Part shown: piece by piece, positions 1 to 6,754 of the stretch
How the letters are laid out: each line of letters opens with the position of its first letter
How positions within the stretch are numbered: position 1 is the stretch's first letter
DNA from: Candidatus Falkowiibacteriota bacterium
GTDB lineage: Bacteria; Patescibacteriota; Patescibacteriia; Patescibacteriales; UBA12465
Length of the DNA: 8,551 nucleotides
Assembly (NCBI GenBank): GCA_903857815.1
Contig: CAIOGK010000129.1
Coordinates: forward strand, 1-8,551
Reading direction: 5' to 3'
Notes under the pieces: generated by a model
What the model was told of the DNA's origin: nothing
Seen by the model: the letters and a program-made list of their open reading frames with translations, nothing else
Database searches by the model: none
Translations under genes and position numbers: made by a program

Positions 1-2
1 GC

Positions 3-101
3 AAGATTAAAGTATTAAAAGATATTAGAGATGATTTAACTAATATTTTTTGGAATTACAAATTGGTTAAAAAAAACAAGTATGCAATCAACGACAGGTA
101 A
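3..101 (+). CDS. C-terminal fragment of an unidentified upstream gene (possible)
   Basis: The window opens inside a reading frame that stays open for 32 codons and stops with TAA at 99-101. Such a run without a stop is moderately unusual in DNA this AT-rich. The visible residues are charged and Lys/Asp-rich (it begins KIKVLKDIRDDL), as in a helical C-terminus. The frame would overlap the start of the serine recombinase by 20 bases, which fits translational coupling inside a mobile element, and the recombinase has no Shine-Dalgarno sequence of its own. No family is recognisable from so short a piece. It could equally be a chance open frame. Confidence 0.3.
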   Translation, partial: KIKVLKDIRDDLTNIFWNYKLVKKNKYAINDR

Positions 102-1710
102 AATTAAATATCTGGCCTATGTCCGTAAGTCCACCGAGGGCGATGAGCGCCAGGCCTTATCGATAGACAGTCAAAAGGACAAAGTCCGGGAATTTTTTAG
201 TAGCTTGGATATTATCGAGGTGCTGGTTGAAAAACATACCGCCTTTAAACCGTACAGCCGCCCAGTCTTCGCTCAAATGATCAAACGAATATCAAGAGGC
301 GAAGCGCAAGGAATTATCGCCTGGCATCCGGACAGATTAAGCCGCAATGAAATAGACGCTTCAACCATTACTTATATGGTTCGCACCGGATTGATTAAAG
401 ACTTAAAATTTGGCTCCTATAATTTTGACAATTCCCCCGAGGGCATAATGATGTTGCAAATGGCGCTTAGCCAATCGCAATATTTTTCGTCAAAACTCGG
501 CAAGGATGTTAAACGAGGACTTGAGAAGAAATTTGAAATGGGCTGGCAACCGAATAAAGCTCCCGAGGGTTATTTAAATAAACGTGAAGAGATAAAAGGT
601 TTAAGCACGATAATAACCGATAAAGCTAAATTTCCGCTTTTGAGAAAGGCTTTTGACGCTATGCTAACCGGCGCTTATTCCGTTCCCGAAGTATTGGATA
701 AATTAAATAACGAATGGGGCTTTAAAACTAAAAGAATGAAAAGTTATGGCGGAAATGTAATGTCTCGTAGTTCTCTCTATCGTGTTTTTACCAATCCTTT
801 TTATGCCGGCATTATTAATTATGGCGGCAAGGAAAACCAAGGGAAACATAAACCGATGATTACTCTCGACCAATACGACAAGATTCAAGTTATTATGGGA
901 CGAAAAGGTAAACCAAGAAACCAAAAGAAAGATTTTGCTTATACCGGGCTAATACATTGTAAAGAATGCGGCTGCTTAATAACGGCCGACTTAAAACATA
1001 AAGTTCTTAAATACACTAAAGAGTTGAAAAGTTATACTTATTATTTTTGCACTCGTAAGCGCAAGAATTATGCTTGTCATCAAAAGCCCATTACCAAAGA
1101 AGACTTGGAGCTACAAGTCGAGAAAGAATTGGAAAAATATCAAATCAGACCGGAGTTTTTAGATCTCGGGCTGGAAATAATTGAGGAACTAAAAAATGAA
1201 GAGCAAGAAAAAACCGTGTCTATAAAAAATAACGCCGACAAATCAGCCGACGCCTTAAAAGAAGAAATGAAAAATCTGACAAAAATGCGCTGCCGTAATC
1301 TTATCGGCGATGAAGAATACACGGAATCAAAAAATGAATTAATGAGAGAGTTATCTAAGTTAGCAACCAGCGACACTAATAACGATATTGAAGAAGAGGT
1401 CATTAAAATTACGAAAGAAACTTTTAATTTGGCTATCTATGGACGGAAAGAAATAATAGACGGCAACAACGAAGCTAAAAGAAGAGTGCTAACTACTTTA
1501 GGCTCGAACTGGACTTTGGAACAGAAAAAACTTGAAATGTTAGCGTTTAAATGGCTCTTGCCGATACAAAAATCGCAAACTCTCCTAAACGACGAAATAA
1601 CAAGGTTCGAACTGACGAATACCCCCATAAACAAAGGACGAAATGAGCTTTTAGGCCTACTTCGTCCCGTACTGCGGAGAGAGAGGGATTTGAACCCTCG
1701 AAGGCTTTAA
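82..1710 (+). CDS. Large serine recombinase (site-specific integrase)
   Basis: This is a large serine recombinase, a cytoplasmic DNA integrase/excisionase that cuts both att sites through a Ser-DNA intermediate. The resolvase-type catalytic domain spans about residues 9-150: nucleophile Ser17 in YVRKST, then Q24-S27-Q31, Arg60 in SRPVF, and the Arg85/Arg88 pair in DRLSR. The recombinase DNA-binding domain covers about 160-275. A zinc ribbon follows with Cys293, Cys296, Cys323 and Cys332, then a charged helical, probably coiled-coil region (about 335-440). At 542 residues it is within the usual large-serine-recombinase range. The ATG at 82 is the only in-frame start after the stop at 37-39; no Shine-Dalgarno sequence precedes it. 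The last 11 residues (from 532, RRERDLNPRRL) and the stop lie antisense inside the tRNA-Ser gene. This marks the end of an integrated element lying to the left. All catalytic residues are present, so it looks functional. Confidence 0.95.
   Translation: MQSTTGKIKYLAYVRKSTEGDERQALSIDSQKDKVREFFSSLDIIEVLVEKHTAFKPYSRPVFAQMIKRISRGEAQGIIAWHPDRLSRNEIDASTITYMVRTGLIKDLKFGSYNFDNSPEGIMMLQMALSQSQYFSSKLGKDVKRGLEKKFEMGWQPNKAPEGYLNKREEIKGLSTIITDKAKFPLLRKAFDAMLTGAYSVPEVLDKLNNEWGFKTKRMKSYGGNVMSRSSLYRVFTNPFYAGIINYGGKENQGKHKPMITLDQYDKIQVIMGRKGKPRNQKKDFAYTGLIHCKECGCLITADLKHKVLKYTKELKSYTYYFCTRKRKNYACHQKPITKEDLELQVEKELEKYQIRPEFLDLGLEIIEELKNEEQEKTVSIKNNADKSADALKEEMKNLTKMRCRNLIGDEEYTESKNELMRELSKLATSDTNNDIEEEVIKITKETFNLAIYGRKEIIDGNNEAKRRVLTTLGSNWTLEQKKLEMLAFKWLLPIQKSQTLLNDEITRFELTNTPINKGRNELLGLLRPVLRRERDLNPRRL
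1636..1667 (-). other. Inverted repeat beside the tRNA 3' end, inside the integrase gene
   Basis: A perfect 7-base inverted repeat, GGACGAA at 1636-1642 and TTCGTCC at 1661-1667, encloses an 18-base spacer. It lies 7 bases beyond the tRNA-Ser 3' end and is also codons 519-529 of the recombinase. Read on the - strand it would form a hairpin after the tRNA, followed by TTTGTTTATG, so it may act as the tRNA transcript terminator or processing signal. Alternatively it may be part of the symmetric att site bound by the recombinase. The sequence alone does not decide between these. Confidence 0.4.
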
Positions 1711-1761
1711 CACCTTACCCGCTTTCCAAGCGAGCGCAATCGACCACTATGCGACCTCTCC
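1675..1761 (-). tRNA. tRNA-Ser (anticodon GGA)
   Basis: The - strand folds as an 87-base class II tRNA. Acceptor GGAGAGG (1755-1761) pairs with TCTCTCC (1676-1682), with a G.U at pair 7. The D-stem is GCA/TGC and the anticodon stem CTCGC/GCGGG, with loop TTGGAAA. The anticodon is GGA (complement of 1725-1727), reading UCC and UCU serine codons. The long variable arm has an AAGG/CCTT stem typical of tRNA-Ser. The T arm is GAGGG-TTCAAAT-CCCTC and the discriminator is G. The 3' CCA is not encoded. The 3' half from the variable loop onward is shared antisense with the recombinase C-terminus, as expected when an element integrates into a tRNA and restores its 3' end. No separate promoter is clear; it may be co-transcribed with the gene to its right through the hairpin 2 bases before its 5' end. 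Confidence 0.95.
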
Positions 1762-1763
1762 TT

Positions 1764-1783
1764 AAAAGAGCGACTGCTCTTTT
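1764..1783. terminator. Bidirectional intrinsic terminator hairpin
   Basis: AAAAGAGC (1764-1771), loop GACT, and GCTCTTTT (1776-1783) form a perfect 8-base-pair stem. On the + strand the stem runs into a five-T tract (1780-1784), so it can end the recombinase transcript 54 bases after its stop. On the - strand only the four T of the stem are available, which makes a weaker terminator for the DsbA-like gene. The hairpin ends only 2 bases before the tRNA 5' end, so partial read-through could supply the tRNA precursor. Confidence 0.65.
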
Positions 1784-1799
1784 TATAATAATTTAATAT

Positions 1800-2528
1800 T
1801 TAATTTCTCTTTGATAATTCTCCCAATTTTTTCATAATAACCGTCTTCAAACCTTCAATTGAGTCTCCATTAGAATCAACATAATCAGCATACGGTCTTG
1901 CTCCTAAAATCATATCATTACCGACAATAATAGTTGGCGCGCCTAAAACCAATTGTTCTTTAGCATTTAACATCAACTCATCCAGTTTTACCGATTTTTC
2001 TTCATTAGTCAAGCAAGCTTTAAACTCATCTTCATTAACCTGAATGGCATTAGCATAGCCACTAAATCCGACGTCTGATAATGCACCGTCTTTAACGGCA
2101 GCTAATAAAAAGGTGCGCATTGTTTCCCATTTTCCTAAATCTTTAGCACACATTGTTGCTAAAGCAGTTTCTCGAGAAATAATTGAACTAGAAAGAGCAT
2201 ATGGTCTAACAATAATCATTAATTGGTTATCCGCTTCCAAAAATATTTTATTCAAAGTCTCCGCTAATTCAGAACTATATTTACTAGAATAATCTTCGTA
2301 GACAAAAACTTTAAGCGATGCTTTATCGGAGCCAATAATATTATCATCTGCCTTTACTTCTAAAGTTCCGGCAAACGGCTCATAACTACTAGCTTTAGCT
2401 CCGGCAAGTGGCTGATAATTTTCTGCGACAATTTTATCTTTTTTCCCTCCACTTATTAGGGCAAACGTTGTGACCGAGACAACAACTAACGCAACAACTA
2501 GATAAAGCAGCTGACTTATTTTTTTCAT
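1800..2528 (-). CDS. Membrane-anchored DsbA-fold protein lacking the CxxC active site
   Basis: This 242-residue protein has an N-terminal membrane anchor (about residues 6-26), a linker, then a thioredoxin-like domain of the DsbA/BdbD type (about 55-238) that should face outside the membrane. Family landmarks are present: strand plus Glu-Asp-Tyr (VFVYEDY, 74-80), the helical segment with Cys127, Ala128 and Trp134, Cys172 in FKACL, and the cis-proline loop G196-A-P198-T with the following strand and GARPY. Where active members read D-F-x-C-P-Y-C, this one reads D79-Y-S-S82-K-Y-S85, so both redox cysteines are serine and the proline is lysine. Dithiol oxidation or isomerisation therefore looks impossible, and a binding, chaperone or scaffold role is inferred. 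The two remaining cysteines sit at non-catalytic family positions. It follows gatA by 12 bases with no Shine-Dalgarno sequence and is probably the last protein gene of the ligA operon. Confidence 0.85.
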   Translation of the reverse strand: MKKISQLLYLVVALVVVSVTTFALISGGKKDKIVAENYQPLAGAKASSYEPFAGTLEVKADDNIIGSDKASLKVFVYEDYSSKYSSELAETLNKIFLEADNQLMIIVRPYALSSSIISRETALATMCAKDLGKWETMRTFLLAAVKDGALSDVGFSGYANAIQVNEDEFKACLTNEEKSVKLDELMLNAKEQLVLGAPTIIVGNDMILGARPYADYVDSNGDSIEGLKTVIMKKLGELSKRN

Positions 2529-2540
2529 AATGTTTATAAC

Positions 2541-3992
2541 TTAAACTATTAATTTTGCGATTTGAATCATTAAATCTTCTTGAAAACGAGGCGCGATAAG
2601 TTGAGCGCCTAAAGGCATCTCATTTCCATCTTTAACCTTTATCATTCCCGCGGGAACAGAGATTGCCGGCAAACCAGATAAAGAGGCGCCGGTTACAAAA
2701 ATATCCTCTAAATACATAGCGAGCGGATCATTTGACTGTTCTCCAATCTTAAAGGCACCATGGGGCGATGTCGGGGTTAAAAGAATATCTACTTTCTTAA
2801 AGGCTTTATTGAAGTCTTCAATAATTAAAGTTCTAACGGTTTGTGCTTTTTTATAATACGCATCATAATATCCGGCAGACAAAGTATACGTCCCTAACAT
2901 GATACGTCTTTTTGCTTCTGGACCAAAACCAGCGCCACGACTTTTTTTATAAAATTCTTGCAAATTAACGGCTTCTTCTTTTTTTAAGCCCCAACCAATT
3001 CCGTCAAAACGAGCTAAATTAGAACTTACTTCCGAAGGGGTAATTATATAATAAACAGGAATTCCATATTTAGTATAAGGGAGGCTAACCGATTTAATTT
3101 CTGCCCCCGCTAATTTTAATTTATTAGCAACCGCAATTATTTTATCCTTCACTTCCGGATTTAAATTTTCTAAAAAATATTCTGTTGGTAGGCCAACTTT
3201 TACCCCAGATAAAGGCTGAGCATCGGTATTGTTAGCAAATTTATTTTCTATTTTAGTCATCTCAACTGGAGCAGTCGTTGCATCTAATTCATCTTTGCCA
3301 GCTATTACATTTAAAACAAGGGCGGCATCAAAAACTGTTTTTGCAATCGGACCAACAACATCAGTTGAAGAAGTCATCGATAATAGACCAAAACGAGAGA
3401 CTTTTCCGTAGCTCGGCTTGATTCCTACTACTCCGCAAAAACTCGCCGGCTGACGAATAGATCCCCCCGTATCAGACGCTAACGCAAATAAACACATATG
3501 AGAAGCAACTGCTGCGGCACTTCCGCCTGAAGAACCGCCGGCTACTCGAGTTAAATCGTAAGGATTTTTAGTTGGTCCATATGCCGAATTTTCAGTTGAA
3601 GCTCCATGAGCAAATTCGTCTAAATTTGTTTTACCAAGCAACACCGCCCCGGCTCCCTTTAACTTCATAACTACTGTCGCATCATAAGGTGCGATATAAT
3701 TTTCTAAAATTTTTGAAGCCGCCGTTGTTCTAATTCCTTTCGTCATTAAAATATCTTTACAAAGATATGGAATACCCAAAAGCATTCCGCGTTCTCCTGC
3801 TTTTAATCTTTTATCAGCTACCCGTGCTTCAGCGCGAGCGCTATCAGCACAAACAGTTAAGCAGGCGTGAATATCTTTATCTAAAGTTTCAATTTGTTTT
3901 AAACAGGCTTCCGTAATTTCTAATGAAGTAATCTTCCCTTCGTCCAAAAGAACGCGCGCCTCTTTAATTGTTAGTTCATTTAAATTCATCAT
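2541..3992 (-). CDS. gatA: Asp/Glu-tRNA amidotransferase subunit A
   Basis: GatA is the glutaminase/amidase subunit of the GatCAB complex, which converts Glu-tRNA(Gln) or Asp-tRNA(Asn) to the amidated form. At 483 residues it is full length for the family. The amidase signature is complete: Lys79 (LCKD), Ser154 in the Gly/Ser-rich loop (AGGSSGGSAAAVA) and the nucleophile Ser178 in SDTGGSIRQP. These positions match the Ser-cisSer-Lys triad numbering I know from S. aureus GatA. KRRIMLGTY and the LSAGYYDAYYKKAQ block are also intact, as is the NDPLAMYLED segment. One local oddity is DGIGWG at 330-335, where family members commonly have DGIRYG. The frame opens with two ATG codons; either could be the start. 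It lies 10 bases after gatC, with no Shine-Dalgarno sequence, so it is probably translationally coupled. The partner gatB is not in the window. Confidence 0.97.
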   Translation of the reverse strand: MMNLNELTIKEARVLLDEGKITSLEITEACLKQIETLDKDIHACLTVCADSARAEARVADKRLKAGERGMLLGIPYLCKDILMTKGIRTTAASKILENYIAPYDATVVMKLKGAGAVLLGKTNLDEFAHGASTENSAYGPTKNPYDLTRVAGGSSGGSAAAVASHMCLFALASDTGGSIRQPASFCGVVGIKPSYGKVSRFGLLSMTSSTDVVGPIAKTVFDAALVLNVIAGKDELDATTAPVEMTKIENKFANNTDAQPLSGVKVGLPTEYFLENLNPEVKDKIIAVANKLKLAGAEIKSVSLPYTKYGIPVYYIITPSEVSSNLARFDGIGWGLKKEEAVNLQEFYKKSRGAGFGPEAKRRIMLGTYTLSAGYYDAYYKKAQTVRTLIIEDFNKAFKKVDILLTPTSPHGAFKIGEQSNDPLAMYLEDIFVTGASLSGLPAISVPAGMIKVKDGNEMPLGAQLIAPRFQEDLMIQIAKLIV

Positions 3993-4002
3993 ACTTTTTG
4001 AA

Positions 4003-4293
4003 TTACTGTAAAACGCGCTTTACTTTAAGGCTTCCGTTTTCTCTCTCACCCAAATTTAAAGCGGCTTCAGTTTCTTGCTTATCCCATTCTTTAACTTCAT
4101 CTTCACGAAAAACATCCATTAGACCACTAACCTGAGCAGTAAGCTCAACATTATCAGTTTTAACTTCATCCAACATTTTGACATAATCTAAAATTGAGCT
4201 TAATTGGGTTCGATATTTTTCCACTTCTTCCACGCTTAAATCTAAGCGTGATAATTCAGCTATATGTTGTATTTCTTCTTTAGTAATATTCAT
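4003..4293 (-). CDS. gatC: Asp/Glu-tRNA amidotransferase subunit C
   Basis: GatC is the small subunit that wraps around and stabilises GatA in the GatCAB amidotransferase. The 96 residues match the usual size of about 95. The N-terminal helix carries the family pattern HIAELSRLDLS (residues 10-20), followed by an amphipathic helix ending in ILDYVKMLDEV, and a C-terminal part with FREDEV, the segment usually recognisable as 'ReD'. Its ATG overlaps the ligA stop as ATGA (4290-4293), a clear sign of translational coupling. It precedes gatA directly. The middle segment (VELTAQVSGLMD) is less conserved, as expected for this family. Confidence 0.95.
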   Translation of the reverse strand: MNITKEEIQHIAELSRLDLSVEEVEKYRTQLSSILDYVKMLDEVKTDNVELTAQVSGLMDVFREDEVKEWDKQETEAALNLGERENGSLKVKRVLQ

Positions 4294-6449
4294 AATTTTA
4301 TCATTTCTAAAAAATCGGCTTCATCTAATATTTTTATTCCCAAAATTTTTGCTTTATCATATTTAGAGCCAGAACTTTCTCCGGCAACAACATAATCAGT
4401 ATCTTTAGTTACGCTTTCTTTAGTCTTAGCTCCTAATGCTCTTATTTTATCTTTTGCCTCATCACGTGTCAAACTACTTAAAGACCCCGTTAAGACAAAG
4501 GTTTTCCCAGTGAGGGCGTTATTTTTTGATTTATTTTTTGATTTTTTTTCTAATGTTAAAATAACACCATTATTTTCAAATTTTTCTAAAACCATTAGGT
4601 TCTTTTTATCCCGCCAAAAAGTATAAATACTTTCTGCGACAATCGGTCCAATATCTTCCATTTGCGCTAAATCTTCTTCAGTTTTTTGCTGGAGAGAGGT
4701 AGTTAAATCTGAGATTTTAAGAAAATCGGACAACTGAACTTTACCGGTTAAGGTCTTGCTAGGGAACTTGCCCTGATTACTAATCATCTCTGCTAAAGTA
4801 AGGGCTGTTTCTTCGCCAACATGTCTTATTCCTAAACCATAAATAAAACGCGCTAAATCTAGTTCACGTCTCAAACTAATCATTTCTATTACATTATCAG
4901 CTTTCTTTTCGGCAAATCTTTCTAAACTTAATAAATCGGCTTTTTTTATATTATAAATATCAGCCGCATCCTTAATAAGTCCGGAGGCCATAAATTGTTC
5001 AATTAATTTCGGGCCTAAACCATCAAAATTTGCGGCTCCTTTAGAAACGAAATGGATAATCTGACGAAGGCTAACGGCAAAACAATGTTTATTTAAACAA
5101 CGATAGGCAACCTCGTCTTTTACTTTTTCTACTTTCCCGCTACACATCGGGCAAACACTGGGAGGGGTAATCTTTTTTTCATTTCCCGAACGTAAATTTT
5201 TTAAAACGGTAATTACTTTAGGAATTACATCACCAGACCTTTCAATAATAATAGTATCTTCGAGTCTTAAATCAAGACGTTCAATTTCATCAAAATTATG
5301 TAATGTCGAACGACTAATAATGGCGCCACCAACTGCAACTGGCTCTAAAATAGCAGTTGGAGTAAGGGCGCCAGTACGGCCAACCTGCCAAACAATGCCT
5401 TTTATTTTTGTAGTCGCTTGCTCAGCGGGAAACTTATAAGCCATCATGTAGCGCGGGGCTTTCCCAACAATTCCTAAAATCGGCCACATTTTCAAGTTGT
5501 TTATTTTAACGACAACGCCATCAATTTCAAAAGGTAATTTTTCTCGACGTTCACCAACTTTTTTAAAAAAAGAAAACACTGTTTCTAAATCTTTACAAAC
5601 TGCGTTATCAACTAAAACTTTTAATCCCAATAAACGAACAAGGCTATCTAATTTTTCCTTAGTATCAACGACTTCTCCTCGCTCATAATCACCTAATAAT
5701 AAATCATAGGCATAAAAATCTAGTTTTCTTTCAGTAGTAACTTGGGAATCGAGTTGTCTAATTGAACCAGCAACTCCATTTCTAGTATTTGCTAAAATGG
5801 GACGACCCTCATTAAGATATTTTTTATTTAAATCGGCAAAGACTTTTTTAGCCATGATTGCTTCACCACGAATTTCTATTACTCCTGATTCTAATAAATT
5901 AAAAATATTTTTAATTTCTAAATTAGAAAAACCAACCGCCTCCAACTCTTTAGCTTCCGGTTTTCTAAGTGATAATGGAATACTTTGAATAGTTTTTACA
6001 TTAGTCGTTACATTTTCGCCAACCTGACCATCACCTCGAGTTGCCGCGAGAACTAACAATCCCGACTCATAATGTAAACTAATCGCGAGTCCGTCTAACT
6101 TTAATTCGCAATAATATTTTTCTTTTAAACTACGAGCTAAATAATTTTCATTTCTCTCTTGCCAAGCAAACATGTCCGTTTCAGAAAAAGAATCAAATAA
6201 AGAAATCATTGGCCGTGAATGTTTTGCTTTTTCAAACTTATCTAACGGCGATCCAGCGACTCTTTGCGTCGGCGAATCGGAAGTTATTAGTTCTGGATAT
6301 TCGTTTTCAAGAGCAAATAATTCATTTTTTAAACTATCTAAAGCCGCCGCAGAAATTGTTTCCCGGTCTAAAACATGATAATTATAACGATGATAATTAA
6401 TCTCTTTTTTCAGTTTTTCTAGATATTTACGCGCTTCATTTATATTCAT
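4290..6449 (-). CDS. ligA: NAD+-dependent DNA ligase
   Basis: LigA seals nicks in duplex DNA using NAD+, for replication and repair. Domains in order: Ia (about 1-70), adenylation domain with catalytic Lys117 in CELKLDG, TRGDG (137-141), EIRGE (192-196), NTRNGVAGSIRQLD (221-234) and the D310-G-V-V-V-K315 motif; OB fold (about 330-425); zinc finger Cys433, Cys436, Cys451, Cys456; helix-hairpin-helix region (about 470-612); BRCT domain (about 644-719) after a Lys/Asn/Ser-rich linker. At 719 residues it is longer than E. coli LigA (671), partly from an insertion around 163-188. In domain Ia, Tyr24, His25 and Asp38 are kept. The positions of E. coli Asp32 and Tyr35 are Ala34 and Leu37 (ISAAALD instead of I-x-D-A-E-Y-D). 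The start is supported by a TATAAT 8 bases upstream. It heads the ligA-gatC-gatA run. Confidence 0.97.
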   Translation of the reverse strand: MNINEARKYLEKLKKEINYHRYNYHVLDRETISAAALDSLKNELFALENEYPELITSDSPTQRVAGSPLDKFEKAKHSRPMISLFDSFSETDMFAWQERNENYLARSLKEKYYCELKLDGLAISLHYESGLLVLAATRGDGQVGENVTTNVKTIQSIPLSLRKPEAKELEAVGFSNLEIKNIFNLLESGVIEIRGEAIMAKKVFADLNKKYLNEGRPILANTRNGVAGSIRQLDSQVTTERKLDFYAYDLLLGDYERGEVVDTKEKLDSLVRLLGLKVLVDNAVCKDLETVFSFFKKVGERREKLPFEIDGVVVKINNLKMWPILGIVGKAPRYMMAYKFPAEQATTKIKGIVWQVGRTGALTPTAILEPVAVGGAIISRSTLHNFDEIERLDLRLEDTIIIERSGDVIPKVITVLKNLRSGNEKKITPPSVCPMCSGKVEKVKDEVAYRCLNKHCFAVSLRQIIHFVSKGAANFDGLGPKLIEQFMASGLIKDAADIYNIKKADLLSLERFAEKKADNVIEMISLRRELDLARFIYGLGIRHVGEETALTLAEMISNQGKFPSKTLTGKVQLSDFLKISDLTTSLQQKTEEDLAQMEDIGPIVAESIYTFWRDKKNLMVLEKFENNGVILTLEKKSKNKSKNNALTGKTFVLTGSLSSLTRDEAKDKIRALGAKTKESVTKDTDYVVAGESSGSKYDKAKILGIKILDEADFLEMIKL

Positions 6450-6457
6450 ACTTTCTA

Positions 6458-6466
6458 ATTATAACA
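6458..6466 (-). promoter_or_regulatory. ligA promoter, extended -10 (near-leaderless)
   Basis: On the - strand TG-T-TATAAT is a perfect extended -10 element: the hexamer is the complement of 6458-6463 and the TG of 6465-6466. Only 8 bases separate TATAAT from the ligA ATG, so transcription should begin at or within about 3 bases of the start codon. No good -35 is visible; that region is occupied by the preceding terminator stem. Confidence 0.75.
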
Positions 6467-6467
6467 T

Positions 6468-6494
6468 AAAAACCCTGCTTTTGGCAGGGCTTTT
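6468..6494 (-). terminator. Intrinsic terminator of the small membrane protein genes
   Basis: On the - strand AAAAGCCCTGC pairs with GCAGGGTTTTT across a CAAAA loop: an 11-pair stem with one G.U and a GC-rich core, ending in a run of five T. It begins 19 bases after the stop of the small gene to its right and terminates that unit. Its T run abuts the extended -10 of ligA. Confidence 0.85.
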
Positions 6495-6513
6495 ACAAGT
6501 CTCAAATTTATAA

Positions 6514-6741
6514 TTATTGAGCAGGAGTTGTAGCTGGAGCCCCTTGATTATTAGCCTGGGTAGCTTGATTGATGAAAGCAACAATATCGTTAACAGTCTT
6601 AGAATTCTGACTGGTAACTTGTTCTAATTGAGCTAAACGAGCGCTTTGATTATTCAAGGCAGCTGTAAATTGCCAGAAAACCATAATTAAAGCACCAAAG
6701 ATTACTCCAACAACAAGTGGAAAAACAATTTCTCTTTTCAT
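6514..6741 (-). CDS. Small single-pass membrane protein, paralogue of its neighbour (copy A)
   Basis: I do not recognise a named family. From the ATG at 6741 this encodes 75 residues: a short basic start (MKRE), one hydrophobic membrane segment (about 5-25), a polar helical segment with heptad-like Leu/Val spacing (L29, L36, L39, V42, V50, I53), and an Ala/Thr/Pro/Gln-rich tail. It aligns without gaps to the 68-residue protein encoded just upstream. Shared positions include L18, F25, L29, N30, L39, V42, S47, I53, V54, F56 and N58, with the strongest block at 47-58. The frame is open up to 6825, but I chose 6741: it puts the membrane segment at the N-terminus as in the paralogue, and the longer form would overlap the upstream gene and cover a GC-rich hairpin. 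A role as a small membrane component or oligomeric scaffold is only inference. Confidence 0.75.
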   Translation of the reverse strand: MKREIVFPLVVGVIFGALIMVFWQFTAALNNQSARLAQLEQVTSQNSKTVNDIVAFINQATQANNQGAPATTPAQ

Positions 6742-6754
6742 AGAATTATTATTT

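Noticed and set aside
703..1634. Three - strand open frames inside the recombinase gene (703-924, 1140-1403, 1437-1634)
   Set aside because: They are antisense to conserved recombinase, zinc-ribbon and helical segments, and their Ser/Phe-rich products are typical of reverse-frame reading.
2541..3992. A different amidase-signature enzyme (for example allophanate hydrolase) instead of GatA
   Set aside because: The neighbouring gatC and the GatA-specific LSAGYYDAYYKKAQ and KRRIMLGTY blocks point firmly to GatA.
5497..6400. Several short + strand open frames inside ligA
   Set aside because: All are antisense to ligA domains with intact motifs; none has a promoter or recognisable product.
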